In this document: one piece after another, positions 54,142 through 63,514 of the stretch
Layout of the letters: each line of letters opens with the position of its first letter
Numbering within the stretch: position 1 is the stretch's first letter
Assembly: GCF_001889165.1 (NCBI RefSeq)
Contig: NZ_CP016020.1
Coordinates: 2,764,501-2,828,500, forward strand
Source of the DNA: Bacillus weihaiensis
GTDB taxonomy: Bacteria > Bacillota > Bacilli > Bacillales > Bacillaceae
Direction: 5' to 3'
Length of the DNA: 64,000 nucleotides
Position numbers and translations under genes: made by a program
The notes under the pieces: model-generated
The model's input: the letters and a program-made list of their open reading frames with translations, nothing else
The model's database searches: none
Told to the model about the DNA's origin: nothing

Positions 54142-55182
54142 TTACTCTTTGACAACGAGTGTATCAATATACGGATCTACTTTTTTTATATCAATATCTT
54201 TATAATAATAATGTATGATATCTGTGTACGTCTTTCCCTCTTTTGCCATTCCATTTGCACCATATTGACTCATCCCCACTCCATGTCCATGTCCCAAAGT
54301 CTTTATTAAAACAGTTTCTCCAGCTTTTTCTAGCGTAAAGTCTGTTGATTTCAGATCTAATAAATCCCTTACTTCTTTTCCTGTGAAGCTTTGTCCTGAT
54401 ATTTCTATTTCTTTCACTCTACCTCCTTTAGTTTTTGCTATGACTTTTGCAAAAACACTGTTCGTATGGATCTTCACTCCAAGTTTTTTTTCAAATTGTT
54501 CTAACTCCAACACTATTTGATCATGATAGTGAGGTGATTGTTTATCCCAAGGACTCTCTACACTTCGTAAATATGGTAAAGGATAGGACCAGATTTCTTC
54601 TGAGTTTTCTGTGTATCCATTACTAGCAGAGAAGAAAGAAGGATCAATTGGCTCTCCATCATATGTTAAAATGAATCCCCTAGTCGCAAATACGGCCGCT
54701 TCGATTTTAGACATATACACGTCATATTGATCCTTCCAAAGTTCTTTTAATTCTTCCTTATTTTTATAAGCTTGATTAAACTTACTTTGATCCGTAATAT
54801 CTGTATGACTCTTCCTTCCCCCACTAAAATCAGATAGTAATCTATTAACAATAAAAGTTCTCGCAGCTAATGATTGTGCTTTTAATGCCTCAAGCTCGAA
54901 CGAAACAGGCATTTCAGAGGCTACTACTCCGGCAACGTATTCTTCTAAAGCTACTTTTTCGACTAGATTAGACTTCGTTCGGTAAACAGCTACTTCTACA
55001 GAAGCTTCTGTTGGAAATGAATTTATAGAAGGCTTAAGTTCCTTAGGGTTCTTAACGATATCTTCTACTTGAAATACATTTGTTTTACTTACGAAAGGAC
55101 TGACGATAACAGATGGAATAATAAGGATAATCATAATAAGTGATGCTAGTCCACCAAGAATGGATATATGTATTCTCTCCAT
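54142..55182 (-). CDS. spoIID: Stage II sporulation protein D
   Basis: 346 residues: N-terminal helix (about 5-30), then SpoIID domain with ALEEYVAGVVASEMPVSF (catalytic Glu in SEMP), LKAQSLAARTFI, DQSKFNQAY, SFFSASNGYTENSEEIW and GHGHGVGMSQYGANGMA. A lytic transglycosylase of the engulfment DMP complex with SpoIIM and SpoIIP. ATG 55182 has GGAGG. It is not beside murA or spoIIQ, its usual neighbours. Confidence 0.93.
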   Translation of the reverse strand: MERIHISILGGLASLIMIILIIPSVIVSPFVSKTNVFQVEDIVKNPKELKPSINSFPTEASVEVAVYRTKSNLVEKVALEEYVAGVVASEMPVSFELEALKAQSLAARTFIVNRLLSDFSGGRKSHTDITDQSKFNQAYKNKEELKELWKDQYDVYMSKIEAAVFATRGFILTYDGEPIDPSFFSASNGYTENSEEIWSYPLPYLRSVESPWDKQSPHYHDQIVLELEQFEKKLGVKIHTNSVFAKVIAKTKGGRVKEIEISGQSFTGKEVRDLLDLKSTDFTLEKAGETVLIKTLGHGHGVGMSQYGANGMAKEGKTYTDIIHYYYKDIDIKKVDPYIDTLVVKE

Positions 55183-55255
55183 AGTTTCCTCCGGTAACAG
55201 TAGTACTAGTAAACTATGATTTCCCACCTTGATTTATTACATTATTTGTCACCAT

Positions 55256-56302
55256 CTATGATGGATCGATTTCTTTTACTAATTTGATTTCATCTTTAAT
55301 TGGAATACCGTTATATCCATTTATAGGAATACTTGGCTTTCGTTTTCTTGCTTTTTCCACCGCTTGGTTCAGGATTGTAGCAATGGTGAATCCTCGTTTT
55401 TGGTAAAAAGCAAGAGCTGGCAAATTGTCGTTTGTCGTGATAACCGATACTTGCTTACATTTATGTTGCTTCGCTTTCTTTTCTACCTCTTTCACTAGCC
55501 GCGAACCCGTTCCCTTGCCTTCAACTACACTATCTAAAGAAATAATTTCACACTCTATTCCTTTTATTTTGTATGTAATCAATCCCATTATTTCATTCTG
55601 GTCATTTTGTGTGAGAAAACCGTCTAATGTGCTGCAATCATATATACCACTAGAAAGAACCATCTCAGATCCGCCCCAGTGAAGGGTGAAAAAATCAATT
55701 ACTTGGTCTTTTAAGGATTCATTTATTTCGACAAGCTTTAGGATCTTGTTACTACTATTCCAGTCTTCTCTTAACATCCCCATTTTTATCGCATCATAAT
55801 AGATGTCATTTACGATCCTTGCTTTACGAATACGTGCCTCTTCCCTCATACCAATTTTTTCTGCTACCTTCATCATTCTTGTATTACCTGACCAAGTAGA
55901 CATGCCAAGTCTATGAAGATTCGTTTGAGAAAATAGAAAATCAATCCATAGCTTATAAGCTTCAGACCCGTATCCACCATTCCAATAATCACAATCAAAT
56001 ATGACGATACCGGTCTCTAGCCAGTTTGTCATTCGGTCTACCCAGTATGAGCTAACATATCCAGTTACTTTTCCATCTATGATAATAAGCAATGAAAATG
56101 GCACATGTGGAAACAGCTCATTTTCCTTCAACCAGCTTTCTCTAAATTCCTTCTTTGTCATGAAAGGCTCTGGGATATAAGGACCATTCCATTTCTTCGC
56201 TTCTTGCTCTTTCTCCTCATATTTCCAATAATACAGTTGATCGACTTCATCAGTGTCCACTGCTTGTTTAAGTCTTACCTTTTGCCCGTTTAGTTGAATC
56301 AA
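55256..56302 (-). CDS. Fused double GNAT acetyltransferase
   Basis: 348 residues. First GNAT (about 1-175) of RimJ/RimL type (DCDYWNGGYGSEAYKLW, LHRLGMSTWSGNTRMMKVAEKIGMREE); second (about 185-345) with VVEGKGTGSRLVKEVEKKA and NDNLPALAFYQKRGF. Each has its own acetyl-CoA loop. TTG start with GGAGGGG. A fusion rather than two genes; substrate unknown. Confidence 0.88.
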   Translation of the reverse strand: MIQLNGQKVRLKQAVDTDEVDQLYYWKYEEKEQEAKKWNGPYIPEPFMTKKEFRESWLKENELFPHVPFSLLIIIDGKVTGYVSSYWVDRMTNWLETGIVIFDCDYWNGGYGSEAYKLWIDFLFSQTNLHRLGMSTWSGNTRMMKVAEKIGMREEARIRKARIVNDIYYDAIKMGMLREDWNSSNKILKLVEINESLKDQVIDFFTLHWGGSEMVLSSGIYDCSTLDGFLTQNDQNEIMGLITYKIKGIECEIISLDSVVEGKGTGSRLVKEVEKKAKQHKCKQVSVITTNDNLPALAFYQKRGFTIATILNQAVEKARKRKPSIPINGYNGIPIKDEIKLVKEIDPS

Positions 56303-56317
56303 ACGAACCCCTCCTTC

Positions 56318-56515
56318 CTACTTATAGCCTTTTATCTTAGGACCATCCATACTCATTGTATTTGCAAGGATGAGATAAGCTAACATTGATACTGGTAGTA
56401 AGATAATAAAAATCACTCTTACAGCTAGCGGAGAAATACCAAAAAATTCACCGATCCCCCCACAAACTCCTACAATTGATTGATTAATAGAAGATCTTTT
56501 TAGTGTTTTATACAT
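56318..56515 (-). CDS. PspC domain protein
   Basis: 65 residues: basic N-terminus, QSIVGVCGGIGEFFGISPLAVRVIFI (PspC signature), second helix. Small membrane proteins linked to envelope stress. AAGGAG precedes ATG. Confidence 0.9.
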   Translation of the reverse strand: MYKTLKRSSINQSIVGVCGGIGEFFGISPLAVRVIFIILLPVSMLAYLILANTMSMDGPKIKGYK

Positions 56516-56732
56516 GATGTTACTCCTTTACGAAAGATTTTCAGTTATGACACCTCTGGGAGAAGCCTCTTATAAGGAGACCCTTTAGGCGGAAAATGAA
56601 TGCCTGTAAGTATCCGAGTGCTAGATTTTTATCTGTATAGGGTGATTCTCTCTATATTTTTCAAAAACTCATATTGAATAGCAATAAGAAAAAAAGCCTT
56701 ACTATATAAGTTAGCATAGGAACAGATGAACA

Positions 56733-57173
56733 TTACCTTCTTGCTTTTCTCTCGAGAAAGAACATGAGATAAACAAGTATGAGAAAGAGAATAGAGCCTC
56801 CAATTAACCAATTTGAAGGGATCCCAAGAATTCCATTCCCATATGCATACTTCTCTCCCCGTATGGCTTTTAAGTACGTTCCATCCTTTACCTCAATCGC
56901 AATAGCTACGTCAGGATCGATTCCTTCAATTGAATAATATTTCGTCCCTACACCATAAGCATTTGAAAAGTTCCCGCCATACTGCTCCATATCTGAATAC
57001 CTTGTCACTTTTCCGATATTATTTTTTACATTCTTGACTTCCTCATCACTAACAACATAAACGTACCGATCCCACACTACGAAAGAGTATGGCCAACTAG
57101 TTGCATAGGAGATAACTGGTAGGACTAGGAGAAGAACGCCAATCACAAAACTTTGTTTAACCTTTAAAACCAT
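56733..57173 (-). CDS. Hypothetical membrane-anchored protein
   Basis: 146 residues: N-terminal helix/signal, extracellular beta-rich part (about 27-120; WDRYVYVVSDEEV, YGVGTKYYSIEGID, IAIEVKDGTYLKA), C-terminal helix and RKARR. Resembles unnamed Bacillus proteins. GGAGGAGG precedes ATG. Confidence 0.75.
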   Translation of the reverse strand: MVLKVKQSFVIGVLLLVLPVISYATSWPYSFVVWDRYVYVVSDEEVKNVKNNIGKVTRYSDMEQYGGNFSNAYGVGTKYYSIEGIDPDVAIAIEVKDGTYLKAIRGEKYAYGNGILGIPSNWLIGGSILFLILVYLMFFLERKARR

Positions 57174-57290
57174 ACTTATGATCCTCCTCCTTTAGCGAAT
57201 CCGTCTCTATCCTAAAAATCTCTTTTTGCAAACCACGCTTTTTTCTGAATGATAGTTCACCATGATCACCAAGTATGTACCTATTAAACT

Positions 57291-57791
57291 TTATTTTAAG
57301 CTCGTCCATCCAAAGGCAATCTCTTCAACAAGTACCCCACCAATGTCAATTTCCTTTTTATCTATTGGAACTCCTTCCATTTTTTCATAAAATAATCTGG
57401 AAGAGTTTTCTGCTATTACCCAAACGACCAGTGATTGGATTTCTTTCGTTTTCAAGTCATTTACTACTACTTGAAAGAGCTTCTTTCCAATTCCTCTCCC
57501 TTGGTATTGCTTTAGGAGATATATGGCGTAAAGCTCCCCTTCATATTTTTCATATGTTCCTGTTCGTTCCTTCCCACCTGATGCAAAGCCGATGACATCT
57601 CCGTGATCATCTTGTACAACATACACACCACCATTTGGGATGACACGCGTCCATAACTGCCGTTTTTCTTCAATTGATAAAGTAGATAAATACTTTTCCG
57701 GCACTATCTCTGTATATGTTTGTTTCCAGCTTTTTATGTGGACGTCACTTATTGCTTCTACATCTTTCAGTTGTGCTGATCTAATTTTCAT
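57291..57791 (-). CDS. GNAT family N-acetyltransferase
   Basis: 166 residues. IRSAQLKDVEAISDVHIKSW (YwnH/PaiA-like opening), YLLKQYQGRGIGKKLFQVV (acetyl-CoA loop), NSSRLFYEKMEG. Weak ribosome site. Substrate unknown. Confidence 0.9.
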   Translation of the reverse strand: MKIRSAQLKDVEAISDVHIKSWKQTYTEIVPEKYLSTLSIEEKRQLWTRVIPNGGVYVVQDDHGDVIGFASGGKERTGTYEKYEGELYAIYLLKQYQGRGIGKKLFQVVVNDLKTKEIQSLVVWVIAENSSRLFYEKMEGVPIDKKEIDIGGVLVEEIAFGWTSLK

Positions 57792-57824
57792 TGTTCATTC
57801 ACATCCATTCGGACTTAATCCTTC

Positions 57825-58193
57825 TTATTCGTAACAGCAAAAGCTTCTTGTCATATAAGCAGAAGGATCGAGCTCCTCACCTTCAATTACAATTGCCGTT
57901 AGACCATTGAGAGATTTTGTTTCGTGCCATTCTCCCTTTTTCCAAAAAACAGCATCTCCCGCCTGAACATTCCAGAATTTCTCCAGCTCTCCTCTTACAA
58001 GTCCACACCCATGCACAATAAGGAGCAGCTGAGCGGTAACAGCTTGGTGAAAACCTATTATGCCATTCTCCTCCAAATACATAGAGGCAATATGAACTGG
58101 TTTTTCTGTATGTAAAATTCGTGACATAATAAAATCTGATTGAAATTGCTTAATCCGTTTTCCATTAGACTGTGTAAAAGAGTAAATCTCCAT
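57825..58193 (-). CDS. Cupin-domain protein
   Basis: 122 residues. ENGIIGFHQAVTAQLLLIVHGCGLVRGE and DAVFWKKGEWHETKS are the two cupin motifs. A small beta-barrel; ligand unknown. ATG 58193 with AAAGGGG. Confidence 0.85.
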   Translation of the reverse strand: MEIYSFTQSNGKRIKQFQSDFIMSRILHTEKPVHIASMYLEENGIIGFHQAVTAQLLLIVHGCGLVRGELEKFWNVQAGDAVFWKKGEWHETKSLNGLTAIVIEGEELDPSAYMTRSFCCYE

Positions 58194-58256
58194 GATAAGC
58201 CCCTTTCTAAAGTAAAGTTCAAGGCATTCACCTTTCGTGACCAAGGTTGGAGATTT

Positions 58257-58568
58257 CTATGCCCTTCCCTTCATTTCTCTTAAATAAACTAAAAATATAT
58301 ACACGACGATAAAGATCACAAAGGCACCTAGTAAATAAACACTTAGCCAACTAGTAACCCCACCGATAACCTCGGATAGGAAATATAAGATGATAGGAAT
58401 AAATAGAATCATAATGAACCCGATAAGTGTTTGAATGACATTCAATACATAGTTTTCTTTTTCTGTCTTTCTTCGTTGAGTTCCTGCCAAAAATTTAATA
58501 CAAAAATGAAGAATAATGAAAGAAAGAACAGGTAATAAAAGTAAGTAGCATTGTTCCACTTTATTCAC
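58257..58568 (-). CDS. Hypothetical membrane protein
   Basis: 103 residues, three helices with a basic loop (AGTQRRKTEKE). Overlaps the phosphatase stop by ATGA, so coupled. Function unknown. Confidence 0.75.
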   Translation of the reverse strand: MNKVEQCYLLLLPVLSFIILHFCIKFLAGTQRRKTEKENYVLNVIQTLIGFIMILFIPIILYFLSEVIGGVTSWLSVYLLGAFVIFIVVYIFLVYLREMKGRA

Positions 58569-59110
58569 CCCCTCCAGATTCTATTTACAGCTACTTTATG
58601 ACTAACCGTCTCAATCTTATACACATCTGGATTACTTAGTTTCTCCCAATCCTTAAAACTAAAAGTTTCTTTTACATGCTTTAAAAGAAGCGACATCACA
58701 TTCCCATGTGTCACAATGATAATATGCTTGGAATCCTCTTTCCTTACCTCATCAAAAAGGGAGACAATACGATCCATCGCTTCTTGACTAGATTCTCCTC
58801 CTTCGAACCTCAGGTTTACATCATCATACGTCTTCTTAAGCTTTGAATACCAATCTAGTAAGTTTTTTGTACTTAACACTCGTTCTCGTAACCGATCATC
58901 CACTTCGATTTGTAGATTTTTCATTTTGCTTACATTTTCAATTGAATGAATTGCTCGTAAAAAAGGACTAGAAATGATTCGGTCCACCTTTATATTTGAG
59001 AAAAACTCACCCAACTCCTCAGCTTGCTTCAGACCTTGTTCAGTTAATTTAGCTTCTGCAGCTTGCCCAGTTGCTTCACAATGTCTCACGATATATACTT
59101 TCCCTTGCAT
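58565..59110 (-). CDS. Histidine phosphatase (phosphoglycerate-mutase-like)
   Basis: 181 residues. YIVRHCEATGQ (catalytic His), ISSPFLRAIHS, IIVTHGNVMSLLL. Family acts on sugar phosphates or nucleotides. ATG with GGGGGA upstream. Confidence 0.93.
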   Translation of the reverse strand: MQGKVYIVRHCEATGQAAEAKLTEQGLKQAEELGEFFSNIKVDRIISSPFLRAIHSIENVSKMKNLQIEVDDRLRERVLSTKNLLDWYSKLKKTYDDVNLRFEGGESSQEAMDRIVSLFDEVRKEDSKHIIIVTHGNVMSLLLKHVKETFSFKDWEKLSNPDVYKIETVSHKVAVNRIWRG

Positions 59111-59211
59111 GTATATCCCCCTTCATTCTTCAGACAATGGTTCTTTAACACTTTATGTATGTTCTATTCATGCCTACTATTAATCTACAATTCTCTCATG
59201 CACCTCAGAAT

Positions 59212-59273
59212 ATAAGCGCAAGCGCCTTGGTCCTCCTTGTCCAATAAGACGATTTAAAATAGAAGGTGCTCTA
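59212..59273. repeat. AAGCGCCTTGGTC-type Bacillaceae repeat fragment
   Basis: ATAAGCGCAAGCGCCTTGG, then TAAGACGA and GAAGGTGCTC, the blocks of a common Bacillus intergenic repeat; decayed. Upstream of rodA/ftsW. Confidence 0.55.
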
Positions 59274-59414
59274 TGGCTTAGCTAAACACTGAAACAACGT
59301 ACTAAATTTTTATTCTTTCTATTACGTTAAAAACTTAAAATATGATAATATATGTTAGTAGTTACATTTTCTTCTATTATTATAACGCAAAATTAGTTGT
59401 TTTCGAGGTGTAAG

Positions 59415-60557
59415 ATGAAGAATGACCAAAATCATTTTGATTATTTTTTTGTTTTGGCTTTCATCCTTTTCTTTGTTGTAAGCTGTATCAGCATCTATCA
59501 TGCACAGGTTATCGGGGAAATGAAAGAAAATGTATTACTAAAACAAATTGTCTGGTACGGTGTTGGGGGCATCATTATTTTTGTTGTGATGTTATTTGAT
59601 ATGGAACAAATTCAAAGACTTCGTTGGTATATTTATTGCTTTTCAATCTTTTTGTTGATTGTTCTCATACTCTCACCAGAATCAATAGCACGAAAAATCA
59701 ATGGAGCAAAGAGCTGGTTTACCTTCATCCCTGGTATCTCTTTTCAACCATCGGAATTGTCCAAAATTGGGTTAATCATTTGCTTAAGCTACGTCATTTC
59801 ACAGGCCGGACCATCGTTAATTAGCATGAAGCAACATCTGCTTCTTTTAGGTAAGATGACGCTTTTAACCTTTATCCCGATCCTCTGCATTATGGGTCAG
59901 CCTGATCTCGGGACATCACTGGTCCTCCTCTTTATCTTTGCAGGGATGGTCCTTGTTTCAGGAATATCATGGAAATTAATTTTACCGGTCTTTTTAACGT
60001 TACTGATTGTTGGTGGAGGATCCATTTACTTGATTCTCTTCGAACCGGACTTCATTAAAGCGCTTGGTGTAAAACAGTACCAGCTAGGAAGAATTTATGC
60101 ATGGTTAGATCCGGAAACGTATAAGCAAGGTGATGGGTATCACCTCTATCAATCCTTACTCGGAGTTGGTTCTGGACAGTTGCAGGGAATGGATAACAGT
60201 GATGTTCATATTCCTGAAAGCCATACGGATTTTATTTTCAGCGTCATTGCAAATAAATTCGGCTTCTACGGGGCAGGTACCGTCATTTGCTTATATTTTT
60301 TCTTACTTTATCGAATGATTCGTTTATCCATTGAAACAAAGGATTCATTTTCTTCCTTCGTTTGTATTGGTGTCATCACGATGATTACCTTTCATACGTT
60401 TCAAAATATCGGGATGACAATAGGGTTACTACCGATCACTGGAATTCCTCTTCCTTTTATTAGCTATGGAGGAAGTGCCATGATTGGGAATATGCTCGCA
60501 CTGGGACTTGTAATGAGTATAAGTCTGCGAAATAAAAAATATTTCTTTGATTCATAA
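59415..60557 (+). CDS. FtsW/RodA/SpoVE-family glycosyltransferase
   Basis: 380 residues, ten helices. GAKSWFTFIPGISFQPSELSK, GQPDLGTSLV, HIPESHTDFIFSVIANKFG and PLPFISYGGSAM are SEDS signatures with the catalytic Asp region. Polymerises lipid II for peptidoglycan. Length and DSDVHIP-like loop suit RodA-type. ATG 59415 with GAGGTG. Confidence 0.93.
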   Translation: MKNDQNHFDYFFVLAFILFFVVSCISIYHAQVIGEMKENVLLKQIVWYGVGGIIIFVVMLFDMEQIQRLRWYIYCFSIFLLIVLILSPESIARKINGAKSWFTFIPGISFQPSELSKIGLIICLSYVISQAGPSLISMKQHLLLLGKMTLLTFIPILCIMGQPDLGTSLVLLFIFAGMVLVSGISWKLILPVFLTLLIVGGGSIYLILFEPDFIKALGVKQYQLGRIYAWLDPETYKQGDGYHLYQSLLGVGSGQLQGMDNSDVHIPESHTDFIFSVIANKFGFYGAGTVICLYFFLLYRMIRLSIETKDSFSSFVCIGVITMITFHTFQNIGMTIGLLPITGIPLPFISYGGSAMIGNMLALGLVMSISLRNKKYFFDS

Positions 60558-60562
60558 AAAAG

Positions 60563-60607
60563 AAAAGCTATAGCTGAAGTGTGCAAACTTTCGGCTATAG
60601 CTTTTTT
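60563..60607. terminator. Bidirectional terminator
   Basis: AAAAGCTATAGC / GCTATAGCTTTT with 19-base loop; ends rodA and overlaps the end of the next minus gene. Confidence 0.9.
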
Positions 60608-60849
60608 CGATTGTAGTAGCTTGTAACGACCATCCCCATTAATCCTATAACGTTAAGGCCTAAAGCAAGCATTCCATAAGCCATCCCAGACCAACCTCGA
60701 ATTGCCAATATACTGATAAAAAACAAGATTAAACTTCCTAAGGAAACGAAATAAAATACTGAAAACAACTTAGATTTTCTAATAGACCCCGTTAAGGTTA
60801 AAGTGAAAACTAGACTAATTATGCCAAAAATCATATACACCTTATTCAT
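60595..60849 (-). CDS. Hypothetical three-helix membrane protein
   Basis: 84 residues, helices at about 2-20, 31-49 and 56-77. AGAGGTG before ATG. Stop lies in the terminator. Unrecognised. Confidence 0.7.
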   Translation of the reverse strand: MNKVYMIFGIISLVFTLTLTGSIRKSKLFSVFYFVSLGSLILFFISILAIRGWSGMAYGMLALGLNVIGLMGMVVTSYYNRKKL

Positions 60850-60859
60850 ACACCTCTAT

Positions 60860-61141
60860 TTATTTCTCTAAAATGACAAAATCCTTCGTTTTGTAAAAAT
60901 CAATCTGATGCTTTACTGCAAATTCAAGTAACTGATTATAGGCGTTTTCATCGGACTCTATAACATTTCCTTTTATATTCATACCCTTATGCAAGATAAT
61001 CACGGCACCTTTTTTCATCCAACCAACTCGAATACATTTCCTAAATAAACGGAAAGTAAAAACAAAAACCTCATACACTAATTCCTCGTGATGAATCGTA
61101 AACTTTAATCGAAATGAACCAATAATAACAGCAATCAGCAA
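60860..61141 (-). pseudogene. 5'-truncated hypothetical gene next to repeat
   Basis: In-frame codons continue upstream to about 61180 without a good start or ribosome site, then meet the repeat at 61198. VIIGSFRLKFTIHHEELVYEVFVFTFRLFRK and KTKDFVILEK look like the end of a family of Bacillus membrane/PH-like proteins. The N-terminus was probably lost when the repeat arrived; it could still start at a TTG near 61141. Confidence 0.5.
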
Positions 61142-61183
61142 AAATATGAACTGTGTATTTTTCTCATGGATTGTTGTTTTAGT

Positions 61184-61471
61184 TTATAACAAATTTAAGT
61201 TGATTGAGCGAAAGGTGCGAGACTCTTGCAGGACCTGTGGGACAGGTGAGACCCCGCAGGCTGATAAGCTGAGAAGGCTCACCGCCCACCCTGCGGACGC
61301 GAGCAACCTGTAGCGAATATCAACAAACACATACTCATTACAATACAAGAGAGGTAAAAAAAGCAGTTTAAATAAAACAAACGAATTACCAAAAAAATTT
61401 GATATCCAAAGAAAGACCACGAGAAACGCAATGTTAAAAGGAAAAAGGCGCGGTTCTAGATGATACGTCAA
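61184..61471 (-). CDS. Hypothetical membrane protein whose 3' end is repeat-encoded
   Basis: 95 residues. The first 55 (MTYHLEPRLFPFNIAFLVVF..., two helices) look native; the last 40 are translated from the repeat 61198-61325. TTG 61471 follows GGAGGG by seven bases. Directly behind the frameshifted gene's true stop at 61487. Confidence 0.5.
   Translation of the reverse strand: MTYHLEPRLFPFNIAFLVVFLWISNFFGNSFVLFKLLFLPLLYCNEYVFVDIRYRLLASAGWAVSLLSLSACGVSPVPQVLQESRTFRSINLNLL
61198..61325. repeat. GC-rich Bacillaceae repeat, best copy
   Basis: Ends GTTGATTGAGCG / AGCGAATATCAAC; core CGAGACTCTTGCAGGAC, GGGACAGGTGAGACCCCGC and GCTCACCGCCCACCC. Shares the core with 3322-3718. Confidence 0.85.
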
Positions 61472-61486
61472 AACTCTTCCCTCCAA

Positions 61487-61953
61487 CTAAATATTATATC
61501 TCCTTATCATCCATCGACCTAGTGGATAGATGAGCATCACTGTAGATAAAATAAGCAATATCCTTGAAATCAACTTTATCCCACTTGTCGGTGAGCTAGT
61601 CATTACTCCACTAAACAACAATACAAGGGAGCCAAATAAAAGAAGAAAAAAAGAAACCTCCTCTTATGCCCCTTACATAATTGATAACCAATTAATAGAG
61701 CTAAATACACAGTGCTAATAATCATCATGATAGGAAAGAACGGATAATACTTTGCAGCATAAATAAAATAATCAATTTGTAAAATTTCCCTACCGTTTTG
61801 AACTGGTCCATCAATCATTCTAGTAAATAGAGCAGAATATCTCCATTTACTAGGGTTCTGTATAATATTGCTGCCTTCATACCAGGCCATTACTGTTGCA
61901 AAAAGGAGACTAAGACTACCGATACCGAACTGAACAATCATGTTAACCTTCAA
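61487..61953 (-). pseudogene. DUF4306 (YjdJ-like) membrane protein with frameshift
   Basis: Frame 1 (61603-61953) encodes IVQFGIGSLSLLFATVMAWYEGS and YAAKYYPFFPIMMI, DUF4306-like. It runs into a run of T/C (61641-61655) and stops early. A one-base shift there opens a frame with GSLVLLFSGVMTSSPTSG and ILLILSTVMLIYPLGRWMIRR, ending 61487. The second part is membrane-like and abuts the next gene's ribosome site, so it is the likely true C-terminus. Confidence 0.65.
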
Positions 61954-62166
61954 TGAGGATCACCTCCTTTTAAATAAGGCTCTTTTCTTAAAACTTGTTG
62001 CTATTTAGCATTTATTTTTAAATAATATATTCAACATTCATACCTACCACCAAGATAAGTAAGCAAGAAAAAGTGGCTCCTTTTTACAGACAGAAAACCT
62101 TTTATCCAGGGAAAATATCCGGCACTTGGGATTATTCTAGTAAGCTGCAAACTATGAGAAATCAGT

Positions 62167-62748
62167 CTAAGATAAAAACTCTTCCATCCTTAAGGCTCTA
62201 TCATCTATCTTTCTTCTATAATCAGTGTATAGAAAAGAAATCAATATAACGAGCAAAATAGGAACCGTCATAGGAATCAACCATATGAACTCATCTCCTA
62301 CATACGATCCAATGATAAAAACAGCTATTGATATAATTGGAGCAAACCAATAGTATGCTTTCGCTTTATAAAGCCAGCCATACGGAAAAAAATGAGCGCC
62401 TGTAACAATTGCAAAAAACACAATAAATTCATTAGGGTTAGAAAAAAGCATCCAAAAAATAATGGGAAAGTAGATAAATTGAGCTACATTAAGAATAAGG
62501 CCTAAGCGACTTAACGGATTTTCTTTGTCATTCCATTTCACCTTGATCATCCTTGATAACAGGATTGCTAGTGGAAGCATAAGACCTGTCGAATATAAAG
62601 CAAGAATATTTTGCAGCCCAATTTTCATAGGCAAAAAATAGATGATGGTCATTAATACACATATAAAAACTCCTGAACATAAAAAGGAAATTCCATTTTT
62701 AGCACTTATAGATACATCGTTCCTTAAATCAGTTATATTCATTATCAT
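62167..62748 (-). CDS. DUF7010-like membrane protein
   Basis: 193 residues, six helices. LRNDVSISAKNGISFLCSG and AHFFPYGWLYKAKAYYWFAP are typical. ATG 62748 has AGGGG upstream. Lies 23 bases after the methyltransferase. Confidence 0.8.
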   Translation of the reverse strand: MIMNITDLRNDVSISAKNGISFLCSGVFICVLMTIIYFLPMKIGLQNILALYSTGLMLPLAILLSRMIKVKWNDKENPLSRLGLILNVAQFIYFPIIFWMLFSNPNEFIVFFAIVTGAHFFPYGWLYKAKAYYWFAPIISIAVFIIGSYVGDEFIWLIPMTVPILLVILISFLYTDYRRKIDDRALRMEEFLS

Positions 62749-62771
62749 ATCGTCCGTTCCCCTTTTTCCTT

Positions 62772-63506
62772 TTACTTTCCGCATGAAAACAATAAGAATA
62801 ATGGTATTCTCATTCTTCGCTCATACTCCTGCTTATCCTCAAAAAAATCCGGACTTGGTGTTCCTTCTCGGATATCATGTATGGTAAAACCCGCTTGCTT
62901 TAACAATTGAAAATACTCCTCAATTGTTCGGTGATACTTCACTACGTTTTTGCCAATCCAGGGCTCTATCCTTTCACCACTTTGAAAATAATCATCTACT
63001 AACCAAGCAGTCTTTTTTCCTAATGCTTCAGCACTTTTCGTTGAGGAAAGTAAGAGGGGATGCTGTACGCTGAAAACAAATTTCCCATCATCCTTTAGAG
63101 AATAATATACATTTCGAAACACTGTTTTTAGATCTTGAAGATAATGAAAGACTAATCTAGATACAACCAAATCATATTGCCTCTGTTTTAAATCTATCGT
63201 TTGTAATGAGGCAAGCTGAATTTCTCCTCCGAGTTCACTTACATGATCTTTCGCTACCCTTACCATATTTTCCGATCCGTCTATACCTCGATAGGAAGTA
63301 CATCCTCTACTCAATAATTCATTACCAAATCGTCCATCTCCACAACCTAAATCTAGTATTGTTTTATCCTTTATATTCCCAATTAGTTGATGAACAATTG
63401 GACCTTCTATTACATTGTTCGGACTATTATCTCGATTTCTACGATTTAAAAAGTCTTCAAAAAATTGAGGATGATCATAAACAGATGCTTCTCTATACAC
63501 ATACAT
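62772..63506 (-). CDS. Class I SAM-dependent methyltransferase
   Basis: 244 residues. ILDLGCGDGRFGNELL (SAM motif I), GIDGSENMVRVAKDH, YDLVVSRLVFHYL and FVFSVQHPLLLS. Small-molecule or quinone-type methyltransferase; substrate unknown. Last substantial gene; AGGAGG before ATG. Confidence 0.92.
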   Translation of the reverse strand: MYVYREASVYDHPQFFEDFLNRRNRDNSPNNVIEGPIVHQLIGNIKDKTILDLGCGDGRFGNELLSRGCTSYRGIDGSENMVRVAKDHVSELGGEIQLASLQTIDLKQRQYDLVVSRLVFHYLQDLKTVFRNVYYSLKDDGKFVFSVQHPLLLSSTKSAEALGKKTAWLVDDYFQSGERIEPWIGKNVVKYHRTIEEYFQLLKQAGFTIHDIREGTPSPDFFEDKQEYERRMRIPLFLLFSCGK

Positions 63507-63514
63507 ACCTCCTT

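Noticed and set aside
56629-56811. 60-codon frame on minus
   Set aside because: Overlaps the end of the 146-residue gene in another frame without a start site.
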